DNA from: Piromyces finnis
Lineage: Eukaryota; Neocallimastigomycota; Neocallimastigomycetes; Neocallimastigales; Neocallimastigaceae
DNA length: 64,000 bases
Reading direction: 5' to 3'
Assembly (NCBI GenBank): GCA_002104945.1
Contig: MCFH01000004.1
Span: 782,001 to 846,000 of the forward strand
Part shown: piece after piece, positions 18,217-28,764 of the stretch
Position numbering within the stretch: position 1 is the first letter of the stretch
Layout: every line of letters starts with the position of its first letter
Made by a program: the position numbers and the translations under genes
The notes under the pieces: model-generated
What the model was told of the DNA's origin: nothing
Databases searched by the model: none
What the model saw: only the letters and a program-made list of their open reading frames with translations

Positions 18217-20346
18217 TAATAATAATAATAATAATAATAAATTAAAATACAAAAAAAAAAAAAAAATTAATAGAAATATTATTTATTTAAAATATCTTAT
18301 TCTGAATAAATATACCTTTTACAATGGTTAATGGTAGATGAAATAGAATTAGCTATAGAAATTTTTTCGAAATGCTTTGCTAATATATATAAGATCTCAA
18401 TTGTAAATGGTTGATACAAATCATAGAATTTGATAATCATATTACCACCTAAAAAGCAATACATTAATATTATGATTATATGTTACAATAAAAGATAATA
18501 CTTTGTTAAATATAAACAATTATTCCTATATTACCATTATTTAAAGTAGATAATATAATAATCACTTGAATGAGTAAATATTGATAGTAATTTTCTTCAT
18601 TGTTATCTTTAAGTAAATCTTCATCACCATTTTCAATCATCTAAATAATTATTAAATTTATTTGAATTATTAATATAATCCTATAATTATTTCATTTATT
18701 CCTTCTTTATGAAATATTATAACTAAACATAAAAAAAAGTAATAATAATAAAATATTTTAAATTTACATATCCCGAGCAAACTAGATCAACTTTTTCAGT
18801 AATTGTTTCAATAAAACTTTTAATATTTTCATTCTTTAAATTAGAATCTATTATTTATATTATTTATATTAAATGTTATTATTAATTTATTAGAATAAAC
18901 AAAAAAAAAAAAATATATATATATATATATATTAATACCCTTCTCACAACTATATTCTGAGACGTCGACATTTTCGCTTTTTGGAGGAATAAATACTCCA
19001 TTTAAATTATCTTTAATATTGTAGATATGACCCTTTATATTTAAATTATTTCTTCTTGCCCTCCATACAATATACTCTAATAAATATAGTATATTATTAT
19101 TTATTATTTCCAAAAAATGGTTTTTAAAATAATATTAGAGAATTTATAACAGCAATAATAAAGTAATATTCTTCAATACTATTATTAAATAATCACCGGA
19201 AAAGCTTCCTTTACTGAATAAATCAATATATTTCTACAATTGAATTATTATATAAAGAAAATTAATAAAATGTATACTTTATAAAATAAAAATTTTAAAT
19301 GATTATTATTGCATTAATATATCTATTTTTAATAATTACAAATGAAGTCATGTCGTTTCTTGGAGACTCAAAAAATTTACATAAATTATCAAGTGCAGCA
19401 ATTGGAATAATATTGGTTGTTCTGAAATTTGGAATCAATTTAATTCTATAGAAAGGATTACATAATGGACATATTTTTCTAATGACATATAAACTTTTAA
19501 GTATTTTGTTCTTTTTATTTTTTTAATATATCATTTTCATCATTTTTCATTTAAAAAAAACATTAGATATATAAATAGATAAAATATATAAATATAATAA
19601 AATTAGAATGATTAAAATTTAATTATTATATTAAAATAAAAATAAAATAAAATAAAAAAAAAAAACCTTTGAACGTCTAAGTTCTTTATATAAAGCTGGA
19701 TCACTATATTTGATATAATCTGGAGTTGTTGCCTTTTAATAAATAAAATATATGTATATTTAATATAATTATTTTATAAATTTGTAAAATTATATTTTAC
19801 ATTTTAAAAAATTTAATTTTGAAATGAAATCTGAATTTTAAACGAAAAATTCAATGAAATTTATATTAAAAAAATATAAAAAACTATTTATACCTTGTCT
19901 TCTTTTATTTTATATGATAAAGTTGTACCTGAAGCAGAATTATTATCAATGTTTCTTAAACTTTGTCTAAAAAATTTTTCTACATTAATCTTTTCAACAC
20001 CTTTTAAATTATAAAAATTAATAAACTTAACAACTATGACAGAATATAAATAATACAAAATTAATATCATATAATATTATACAAACATACCTGTATGTGC
20101 TAACTGTTTTATAATAATGCAATAGAAGTCACAAGTATAGGTATGAAAAGAAGCAATATTAACAATTTTATTCATATTAATTTCTTTTTTTTTTTTTTAT
20201 TAAAATATATATAAAAAAAACAATTTAATTACTTGTTGATATTTTTGTAAATCTCTATAATTTGGAGGTTCATAGCTGGATTTCATCTCGGTATTGATAT
20301 AATCTATATCATCTTCGGAGTATGGAACATAATTTAAATGATTCAT
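17746..20346 (-). CDS. CMTR1-like FtsJ-fold protein, probable pseudo-methyltransferase
   Basis: Twelve exons: 20346-20233, 20183-20091, 20000-19894, 19732-19667, 19510-19340, 19233-19197, 19076-18939, 18847-18768, 18640-18535, 18448-18316, 18177-17971 and 17869-17746, about 458 residues. Similarity to the cap1 2'-O-methyltransferase CMTR1 is clear in the second half: 'SFSEYIVWRARR' (CMTR1 FSEYVLWR), 'GGNMIIKFYDLYQPF' (GGHFICKTFDLFTPF) and 'KRYIYCQNFKG' (ERYVVCKGLK). CMTR1 methylates the first transcribed nucleotide of mRNA. Here the SAM loop CAGPGGF is shortened to 'FSKGSF'. The catalytic Asp in MADGG is Ser in 'VCSGY', the last Glu is Lys, and the first Lys seems absent. Only the central Lys remains. 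No G-patch, guanylyltransferase-like or WW region is present. Exons 2-12 splice in frame. Exon 1 to exon 2 does not with canonical sites (one nucleotide short), so the 5' end is uncertain. Confidence 0.6.
18188..18241. repeat. (TAA)n microsatellite in an intron
   Basis: A short TAA repeat with one break, in the intron between the exons at 18316 and 18177 of the CMTR-like gene. Confidence 0.9.
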
Positions 20347-20749
20347 CTTCACTATTACAATTACAATATTATAAAAAGTAATAAAAAAAAAAGTTTTTAT
20401 TTTTTGTTAAAATATTATAATATATTTGTATTACATACACTATTTATACACATTTTTTTAAATAATTTAAATCTAACCTTTAGTGGTTTCTGTAAATATA
20501 TTTTATTTAATATATCTTTTTTGCTTTAAATTTTTTATAACTATTTAAATATAAATTATATCTTCTTGTTAATACACTTATCTTTTTTATACCTGTAACC
20601 ATAGAATTAGTATAATAAAAAAAAATATTATTATTATTATTATTATTATTATTGTTATTATTATTATTATTACTTTATTATTTTAACTAACTAAATAATA
20701 ATTTAAATATATATTTAAAAAAAAAAACCTTTGAATAAACATATATAAG
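20347..20749. promoter_or_regulatory. Upstream region of the CMTR-like gene
   Basis: About 400 bp upstream of the start codon at 20346. It has an ATT repeat at ~20627-20671 and T-runs. No gene is visible; the promoter should lie here. Confidence 0.4.
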
Positions 20750-21230
20750 ATATTTTTGTATTTTTAATTAAAATTATGGAAAGGTAAAGCTATTAATATA
20801 CTAAAATGGAATAATTGTATTCTTCCATAATAATTAAAGTGATAAGAGACAAAATTATAAGTAATATTGATTTCATTGCCTTATTTTATTGTTTTTTTCT
20901 AGAACTGGTACTATTAACTATTTTATTAAATATTGAGCAAGTATTAATAATTGTTGGTAAATAATATAAACTATAATTTTGATAAAAAAAACCTCCTCAA
21001 TGACCGTCAAAAATAAAGATCTTCTTTAATATCTGGTTTAATTTTTGATACTTTTAAAATTCTTTAGTATTTTCTTGTTAAAACTTTTTCCTCTAAGAAG
21101 GAATTTTGTCTTTTTTTTTTTTTTTTTTACTTATACTAGAATAATCATATATATTATTATTTACTGAATTATAAATAATTATTCAGATTTAATAAATTAG
21201 GATCATTATTATTATTAATATAATATTCTA
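20750..21230 (-). mobile_element. Decayed 3' relic of LINE family 1
   Basis: Highly eroded but alignable to the 3' UTR and C-terminal coding end of the full-length LINEs at 28526-29110. Landmarks in the same order and spacing: 'ATACTAAA..ATAATTGTAT', 'GACAAAATTAT', 'ATTTCATTG' (ATTGGTTGCG in intact copies), 'ACCGTCAA', 'GTTAAAACTT.TTCC', 'AAGAAGGAATTT' and 'TAGAATAATCATA'. All remaining CG-containing words are gone and no ORF is left. It shows the LINE family has been entering this locus for a long time. The rest of the spacer up to 21677 is AT-rich with nothing else seen. Confidence 0.6.
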
Positions 21231-21677
21231 TCATCATTATTTATAACATTTTATTAAAAAAAAAAAAAACTATATTTATTTTTCACTTTCATCAAAAAAA
21301 AATTATAATAATAATAATAAATAAATAAAGATTGATATACCATTGTAATATTTTATAATTTAATTTTTATTTTTTATTTAATATTATTGTTTTCAAAATA
21401 CCTAATATTTTATTTTATTTTTTATCTTTATTGTTATTATTTTTATTATTTTTTTTTTTTAATTTTTATTTTTATTTTTACTTTTTTTTTAATTTTTCTT
21501 AAACTAAATAATTAATAAGAGGAAAAAGAATAAATAATAAATGATTTGGGTTAAATAATTCTGTTTTTTTATTTATAAATAGGATATGGGTAATTTAACA
21601 ATTTTTTTTTAAAAAGATTTATTATTAAATTTAAAAAATTAAAGTTATTTTTAAGTGACGAAACTTATACAATTTAT

Positions 21678-23078
21678 TTAAGCACGAAGACGTTCTTGAC
21701 GCTTGAAGTATTCAGATAATTTACCCTTACCATTGTCGAACTTAATGTAGGAACTATTTTACAGTATTTTTAAAAAAATAAATAATATATTTATTAATAT
21801 TCTATTCTTTTATTCATTTTTATTTTTATTATTAATTATATATGTATATCAAAATAAGCTTACCCATCAGTGTGGATCTTCTTTTCTTCCATCATTTGGA
21901 GGTATTCTTCCTTAGTTAACTTAGTGAAACCCCACTTGTTGGAAACAATGATCTTTTGACGACCTGGGAACTTGTACTTAGCACGACGAAGAGATTCAAT
22001 AACAGCTTCCTTGTTGGCTTCCTTGCAACGAATGGACATAAGAACTTGACCAATGTTGACACGAGCAACAGTACCTTCTGGCTTACCGAAAGCACCACGC
22101 ATACCAGTTTGGAGTCTATCAGCACCGGCACATGAAAGCATCTTGTTGATACGGAGGACGTGGAATGGGTGGACTCTGATTCTCATGTGGAAGGAATCCT
22201 TACCAGCAACCTTAGTGATGTACTTGTTAGCACAAATACGAGCAGCTTCAAGAGCTTCAGAAGAAATTTGTTGGTATTCATCAGAAAGTAAGTGGACAGT
22301 GCATGGGAATTCATCAACAGTAGCCTTCTTACGACCTAAATCGAAAATTCTGATCTTTGGATCTGGAACACCACGACAGAAACGAGATTTTGGGTATGGC
22401 TTGTTCTTACAGTATCTGTAGCATCTAGCCTAAAAAAATTATTTATTTATATTTAAAATATTTAACTTAATATCATATACATATTTCTTCATTTTAATTT
22501 ATTTTAATTTCAATAGCTCTTCAATTTCTAATATTAAAATTATATTTTTAATTTTAACAACTTAGGTTTATTAATATAAAATTTAATTATTTCAATATTT
22601 TATTAAACAAAATATTATTTATTTATTCATTTACATATCTGGCATTATGATTTTCCATTCATATTATAAATATTAACAATATTTTTATAAATCGTCTTGA
22701 TTTTCCTCTTATCATATAATTTTACTTTAAAAAATTATATTAAATCTTGACTCTTTATACCTCAAAATATTATTGAAAATTCTTTGAAGAATATTTCCTC
22801 TTATCATATAATTTTACTTTAAAAAATTATATTAAATCTTGACTCTTTATACCTCAAAGTATTATTGAAATTTCTTAAAATATGTTATTTTTATATTTCT
22901 TGTTTTCATTTTTGATTTATTCTCTTTTTTATATATTTAAATTATAATTTCCTATATACAAACTATTTTTTTATTATATATACTTATATTGATAATATTC
23001 TTTTAATTTTTTCAATTAACTTTTTTTTTTCTTTTAACAATTATCCCAATGCATGAAACTTACTGGACGACGACCCAT
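21678..23078 (-). CDS. RPL10: 60S ribosomal protein L10 (uL16), copy A
   Basis: Three exons: 23078-23064 (15 nt), 22429-21864 and 21753-21678; 218 residues, the normal eukaryotic length (about 214-221). It starts '[19 protein letters not shown]' and contains '[10 protein letters not shown]', '[19 protein letters not shown]', '[19 protein letters not shown]' and 'KWGFTKL', all hallmarks of eukaryotic uL16. This protein sits at the corridor near the peptidyl-transferase centre and is loaded late in cytoplasmic 60S maturation. The coding exons are far richer in G/C-ending codons than the neighbours, the usual mark of a highly expressed gene. Intron 1 is 634 bp, long for this window, and contains a tandem duplication. 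Exons 2-3 and intron 2 are almost identical to copy B at 40806-41557. Confidence 0.97.
22702..22875. repeat. Tandem ~82-bp duplication inside RPL10 copy A intron 1
   Basis: 22702-22783 and 22794-22875 are near-identical direct repeats 92 bp apart, starting 'TTTCCTCTTATCATATAA' and ending 'TATTATTGAAA.TTCTT', with only a few mismatches. The unit is not simple sequence. Absent from the 96-bp intron 1 of copy B. Confidence 0.9.
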
Positions 23079-24139
23079 TTTATTTTATCTTTTTTTTTTA
23101 TTTTAATATTATTATTATTTAATAATACTTTTATTATTAAAAAAATTTTTTAAAACGAAATTCTTAGTTTTTATATAAAAAAAATTTTAAATTTGTAAAC
23201 TATATATTAAATATATTATAATATATAGTAATATATTATAATAATTATTAATTACAAAAACTATGAATAGGCGGATTTTTTTCCACATTTAATATAAAAA
23301 AAAAAGTAAGCTACTTAGTAAATTTTTAATTACTACACTTTACAACTATTTAATATTTATTTTTCTATAAATAAATATATTCAATATAATTTTTATAGTT
23401 ATCTATTAATAACTTTAATATTTAATAAAGTATAATAATAATATACCTGTTATTATTAATTATATTACTAAAAATTTTGTGGATTTAAACCCACAAAAAT
23501 AAAAAATATAAAAATCTGTATATTATACTTTGTTTTATAGTTAATTATAAATTAATTATTAATTATTTGAAATTATATTATTACAATTTTACTTAACCAT
23601 GTTTTTTTTTTTTTTTTTTTTAATCATTGATATATGGAATAAACATAGTAATTGTATTAATGAAATGAAGGAAATTTAAGCCCACTATATAATTAAAAAT
23701 TATGAGAAAAAAAAAATATTATTAAAATATTATAAATTATATAAAGTTTTTTATTAAATAATTATCTACTTTGACAGTAAAAAATATACTAATTATAATA
23801 TTAAATATTTTTAACTTTTATCAATTAATATTTAATATTTAAAAAACTAAAGGTATATAAATTATTTTTAAAATGATATTATAAAATTTTAGTTGAAACG
23901 ATATTTGAAATTTGATTTAAATTAATTCTCACTTTTTAAAAAATAAAATACATATATATATTTATATATTTACTCTATAAGAAAATAATTAATTTAGTCA
24001 ATAGCAAAAAAAAAAAAAAAGAAAAAATAAGCATTATACCTGTATTTCAATTCTGAAAATTTCAAAAATTTGATAAAAATGAAATTATAATATTTCAAGT
24101 ATGTTATGTTTTATTAGTACTATCATTATTAACTTTTAT
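23079..24139. other. Intergenic upstream of RPL10 copy A
   Basis: About 1 kb of AT-rich DNA holding the promoter of RPL10 copy A (start codon at 23078). No exon or element end recognised. Confidence 0.6.
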
Positions 24140-24320
24140 TTAAACTTTGATGTATACTTAGAATTTTTGTAAAAGATTTCACTGTTAACTTCTACCTACT
24201 AAATTAAATAAAATAAAGAAGTAACATCAAGTATGGTTGTATTTATAGATATCATGTAATAGTACATACACTAATAAAAGAATTATGTCCATATAAAAAG
24301 GCATGACAATATAAATTTTT
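24140..24320 (-). mobile_element. Decayed 3' relic of LINE family 2
   Basis: 'CTACCTACTAAATTAAAT..AATAAAGAAGTAACATCAAGTATG' at about 24193-24236 aligns with the 3' part of the family 2 fragments at 25147-25192 and 34040-34086. Weaker similarity extends on both sides. No ORF remains. 24320-24595 shows nothing recognisable. Confidence 0.45.
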
Positions 24321-24595
24321 CATAGTAAAAAAAAAATTAATATTCTATTCAAGCATAAGAATAAATGACTTTAAACCAGTGGAAATATAATTGTTGGAGA
24401 AAAAACGTTTAATAAAGTAGGAGATAAAAAAAAAAGCATATCATGAAACTTTTGGAATTAAGTCAATACTAATGTAAAAAGTCGAGTCAAAGAAAACAAC
24501 ATAGGTAATTTTATCTTTAAAAATTTCACTAATAAATATAAATAAAATAATATACTTCTCTATTACGAAAATTATAGTGTTCAAGTCTGATATTG

Positions 24596-24916
24596 TTTTT
24601 TTTTTTTCTTTTTAATGGTATCAAATATTTTTAAACTTATAATTAATTTAATTAAAATTATAATACATGTAAAATAAAAAATTAAAATAAAAAATAAAAA
24701 AAAATATGTTTAAATAAATACAAATGAATAAAAATTGGGAATAATGTAATTTTAATTAAAGTAAGAAAGTCACTATTATACTAAAGTATAATAATTGTAT
24801 TTGACTTCCAATGGGACATCGAGCCAAAGATCAAAATTTTATCATGGGACAAAATTATGATCTCCATTGGTTGCGCTGGCCCTCCTGGCCTGTCTTACTG
24901 TTTCTTCAGCATTGAC
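24596..24916 (-). mobile_element. 3' end fragment of LINE family 1
   Basis: Begins with a T-run (the poly(A) tail on the minus strand, one C interruption), then the family 1 3' UTR and the last ~25 codons of its ORF. It is cut at 'CAGCATTGAC' (24916), where the poly(T) of a family 2 fragment starts. Intact copies continue 'GCTCTTGG' there, so the other element interrupts it; the missing part is not found on the far side. Confidence 0.85.
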
Positions 24917-26281
24917 TTTTTTTTTTTTTTAGACTAGGAAGAGAATACACATCTTTTATTTATTTATTTAATTTGTGATATTACATAATATTAGGTGATA
25001 ATACATATTGATATAATAAATAATAAATAAAAATAATAAAATATAAATAAATAAAAATATAAATATAAAATAATATAAAAAAATTATTTAAGTTGCATAA
25101 AAGTTCAATGAACTCTGCAATTTGTACTGTGTGGGATTGGTCCCTACCTAATAAATTAAATGAAATAAAAAAAAAAAGAAGTAACATCAGGTATGATAGT
25201 GTGGTGTCCACTAAACTCTCCCATGAGCTCATATTGTTTTCATTCGAAGAAATACTAACATTGAACCCTGTGTACGGAACATTAGGAATGTTCATTTGCC
25301 ATATCGGTACGACGTCGGCGCTCTTGATTACGTTAGGTGTCTTACTAAACCTATCAAAAAGTAGCCTCATAGAGCTACTAATGATAGGGATTGTTTTAGT
25401 AAGAAAAGCCGCGAGACCCTCTACATATGGAACATGAGACCCCGATGAACTGTAAAGTTGTTCATTCAAATGCCTTTGTTCCGCCTTATCGATTTGTAGC
25501 TCATCATAAGCTAAAGTTCCACCAAGAAAGAACGTAAAAATATAGTTATAAATTGTTTTTCTTACTTCCATTTCAGAGAGAAAGTATGTGATGAATTGAT
25601 TCTTATATTTATTGTAAAAAAGGGTAAAAAGATCATCAAGAAAGCTAAGTGAAGAAGCTCTGTATTCAGAGAATGCAGAACATTCTAATATCCAATGGTA
25701 CAAAGATTGTTCGTCATATCCGCAACATGGACAGACATGAGGGCAGTCAGGTGTAACTCTATTACTGGCAATAGTAATTCGGGTAGTACTTTCATAACCG
25801 CATCGAATACGAATAATCCAGGTAATTCCTAAATTTAAGTGTGGTTTGTTGAGACTGATAGGCATTAGGCGATTTGAATTAAGGAATTTGTTGTTAGTAT
25901 ATCTGATGGCTTTACTTCCATTATTTAGGCTACTATTATTCCAATAATATTCTCTAATATCTTTAGTACTTTTAATATTTATTTTCATAAGCCTCTTATG
26001 AAGTGAACAAGATTCTTTGGCCCAAGAGTAATGAGACATGGGAGGAATAGATCGGACGAGATCTTTAATTATACAATTTGATTTTCTCCATTTAACAAAG
26101 CATTTCACTTGTTGCGCAGCACAAATACCTGAAAGGGTAGGGATCTTCATATCTCTTGTAAGAGCATACAGACTAATGAATGAATTTCGTTCAAAAACAA
26201 AATCTTTGTTATTAAAACTTTTATTGTGAAAGCTATTGATACTCCATAAAACAGCAGTATTGATAAGAGATTGGACTCTTC
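24917..26281 (-). mobile_element. 5'-truncated LINE family 2 copy (copy 1)
   Basis: A T-run at 24917-24930 is the poly(A) tail; the 3' UTR and C-terminal coding part follow up to 26281, where the poly(T) of another LINE begins. The sequence is clearly different from family 1 but has the same C-terminal layout. A second copy of its 3' 640 bp is at 33787-34449. No target-site duplication was found. Confidence 0.85.
24981..26280 (-). pseudogene. C-terminal fragment of LINE family 2 polyprotein
   Basis: An open frame of about 430 codons ending at 24981. It holds the region after the reverse transcriptase: 'SFISLYALTRDMKIPTL' (compare 'SFISLYSISKDLNIPPL' in family 1), then the Cys/His zinc knuckle 'CPHVCPCCGYDEQSLYHW' ending '..LEC', then 'PYVEGLAAFLTKTIPIIS' (compare 'PFLTVTAELLTKIMPFAI'). 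The endonuclease and RT domains are missing because of 5' truncation, so it cannot function alone. The first residues in the open frame are only translated poly(T). Confidence 0.75.
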
Positions 26282-28486
26282 TTTTTTTTTTTTTTTTTTT
26301 TTTTTTTAACGGCATTAAATATTTTAAACTTTATTATTAATTTAATTAAAATTATAATACATGTAATAAAAAATTAAAAATAAAAATAAAAATAAAAAAT
26401 ATGTTTAAATAAATACAAATGAATAAAAATTGGGTATAATGTATTCTAGTAATTTTAATTAAAGTAAGAAAGCCACTATTATACTAAGGAATAATAATTG
26501 TATTTGACTTCCAATGGGACACCAAGCCAAAGATCAAAATTTTATCATGGGACAAAATTATGATCTTCATTGGTTGCGCTGGCCCTCCTGGCCTGTCTTA
26601 CTGTTTCTTCAGCATTGACGCTCTTGGATGTTGCTTCAAACCTTTTGAACATTGACCATTGCTGGCCAATAGCAAAAGGCATGATTTTGGTTAGAAGTTC
26701 CGCGGTTACCGTCAAGAATGGTGTTCCTTCGTTAGTGCCAGATTGAATCTGACGCTTACAAAGTTCTTTCCATTCCCTTGAATTGTAATTGATATTGTTA
26801 AAACTTCTTCCCCCAAGAAGGAATTTAAATATTTTACTGCACACATTAGAATAATCATACACATTAATATTCACCGAATTATTAGAACTATTACTATTAT
26901 TAACTAAATTACTATCTAAATTAGAATTATTATCTTCACTATTGCTATCATTACTAATATCATTACTAATATTATTATTTCTATTACTACTATTGTTATT
27001 ATTACTATTGTTATTATTACTATTGTTATTATTACTATTGTTATTATTACTATTGTTACTATTACTATTGTAATTATTATTAGTACTATTGTTACTATTA
27101 CTATTAATATAATTACTATCTCTACTGATATTAACATTTTCATTATTATTGATAGGACTGTTGGAATTACGTTGACTGAAAAAATTTAATAGCTGGACTA
27201 TGGAATCATAATGTTTAATACGGATATCTCTAAATGTTGGACAATCTAATAACCAATGTTTAATATTTTAAACTCCACACTTGCAACATGGACAGTAGTT
27301 AGGACAAACTGGATCAACAAATTCAGCAGCTTTGGCAACTCTAGCATCCAACTTGTATCCGCTTCTTGCTTTCAATAGCCAATAGAAGCTATAGGCAAAC
27401 TCTGGGTACTCATAACATAATTTAATAAAATCTTTAGTTTCAATAAATTTATTATCATCATAATATTGCGTTTTGATTGAATTCCCTTTGAGATCTTTCC
27501 AATAAAAGTTTTTAACTGCTTTAACATCTCCATGCTTCTTTAGTTTTTTATCAAGTGTCCTACTTGATTTGCACCACGTGTATTTTCTAAATTTAGGAAT
27601 GTAATTGACAAGGTGTGAGATAATACAATTCAAGTTTTTCCATTTGTTAAAACATCTAACCTGAGCTAATGCACATTTGGCTGACAATGGAGGAATATTC
27701 AAATCTTTTGAGATAGAGTATAAAGATATAAACGATACAGCTTTATGAACTCCGGCAACCCATCGTATTCCTTTGTTAACATGCTTCTGAGCAATCCTAG
27801 ACCTAGCTTTGTTGGATCCAAGTAATGGTGCAAAGTATGAAACTCTGCTGATTACTTGTAAGTTAAGTACTAGTTTTTTGAAAGGAATAGGAATATTAGG
27901 ATTTCTTAAGAATTTACTGACTGAAAAAAGTCCTTTCAAAACTTTGTTATTAAGAGTTTTAATAACTGGTTTAAGGGACAGATTCTTATCAAATGGAACA
28001 CCAAGATAAGTGTAGTAGTCAGTAGTTGGAATGGGTTGTCCTGCTAAGTAAAATGTTGGATCTCTCTTGTTCTGATTTTCTATCGATTCAGGACGAGTCA
28101 CCATCGTTGAACATTTCTGGATACCAAATTCCATTTCATTATACAATGCAGTGGGCATCCTTGACGGACTCCTTTCTTCACATCAAAAGATTTCGAGAAT
28201 TGTCCATCTAATTTGACATTAGCCTTAGATGTTAAATATAAATTTTTGATAAATTGTAAACTCTTACCTCGGATTGCTAAACAATCTAATTTATGGAGAA
28301 TATTACCGATTGGAACTGAATCGTATGCTTTCCTGAGATCTAAAAAGGCCAAATATGTCTCTTTATTATCTAATTGACGTCTACGACATATTTCTTGGAT
28401 TGAAATGAAAAGACTGATACTTTCTTCCTTTTTTCAAAAACCAAATTGTTCAGGTCTAATGAAATTATTCTTTAGACCATATTCTG
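26282..28486 (-). mobile_element. 5'-truncated, internally deleted LINE family 1 copy
   Basis: The poly(A) tail is the T-run 26282-26307; then 3' UTR and ORF up to 28486, where similarity to the intact copies stops at 'CCATATTCTG'. The next 7 bases are flank ('TACCAAC'), followed by the poly(T) of the full-length LINE. No target-site duplication of its own was recognised. Confidence 0.9.
26545..28485 (-). pseudogene. Dead LINE family 1 polyprotein fragment
   Basis: Compared with the intact copies, the frame is broken in at least two places. First, a deletion of roughly 170 bp at about 28148-28153 joins 'ATACAATGC' directly to 'GGGCATCCTTGACGG', removing the RT segment with the catalytic FADD box. 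Second, a stop lies at 27268-27270, where 'CCKCGV' is followed by TAA instead of Gln. The Asn/Ser region has also changed in length. It encodes RT fingers and part of the palm, the zinc knuckle and the C-terminus, and cannot yield an active enzyme. Confidence 0.9.
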
Positions 28487-28490
28487 TACC

Positions 28491-28493
<3 letters not shown>
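28483..28493. repeat. Target-site duplication of LINE B, left copy
   Basis: 'TCTGTACCAAC', repeated perfectly at 40404-40414 on the far side of the nested insert. Confidence 0.85.
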
Positions 28494-28528
<35 letters not shown>

Positions 28529-28764
28529 GGCATCAAATATTTTAAACTTTATTATTAATTTAATTAAAATTATAATAAATGTAATATAAAAATTAAAATA
28601 AAATAAAAATAAAAAAAAATATGTTTAAATAAACACAAATGAATAAAAATTGGGTATAATGTATTCTAGTAATTTTAATTAAAGTAAGAAAGCCACTATC
28701 ATACTAAAGTATAATAATTGTATTTGACTTCCAATGGGACACCAAGTCAAAGACCAAAATTTTA

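Noticed and set aside
18841-19113. 90-codon single frame in the CMTR-like gene
   Set aside because: It is exon 7 (19076-18939) extended into both introns; the spliced model explains it.
22053-22421. 122-codon open frame on the plus strand, repeated exactly at 41181-41549
   Set aside because: Antisense shadow of RPL10 exon 2 in both copies; the minus-strand frame is the conserved protein.
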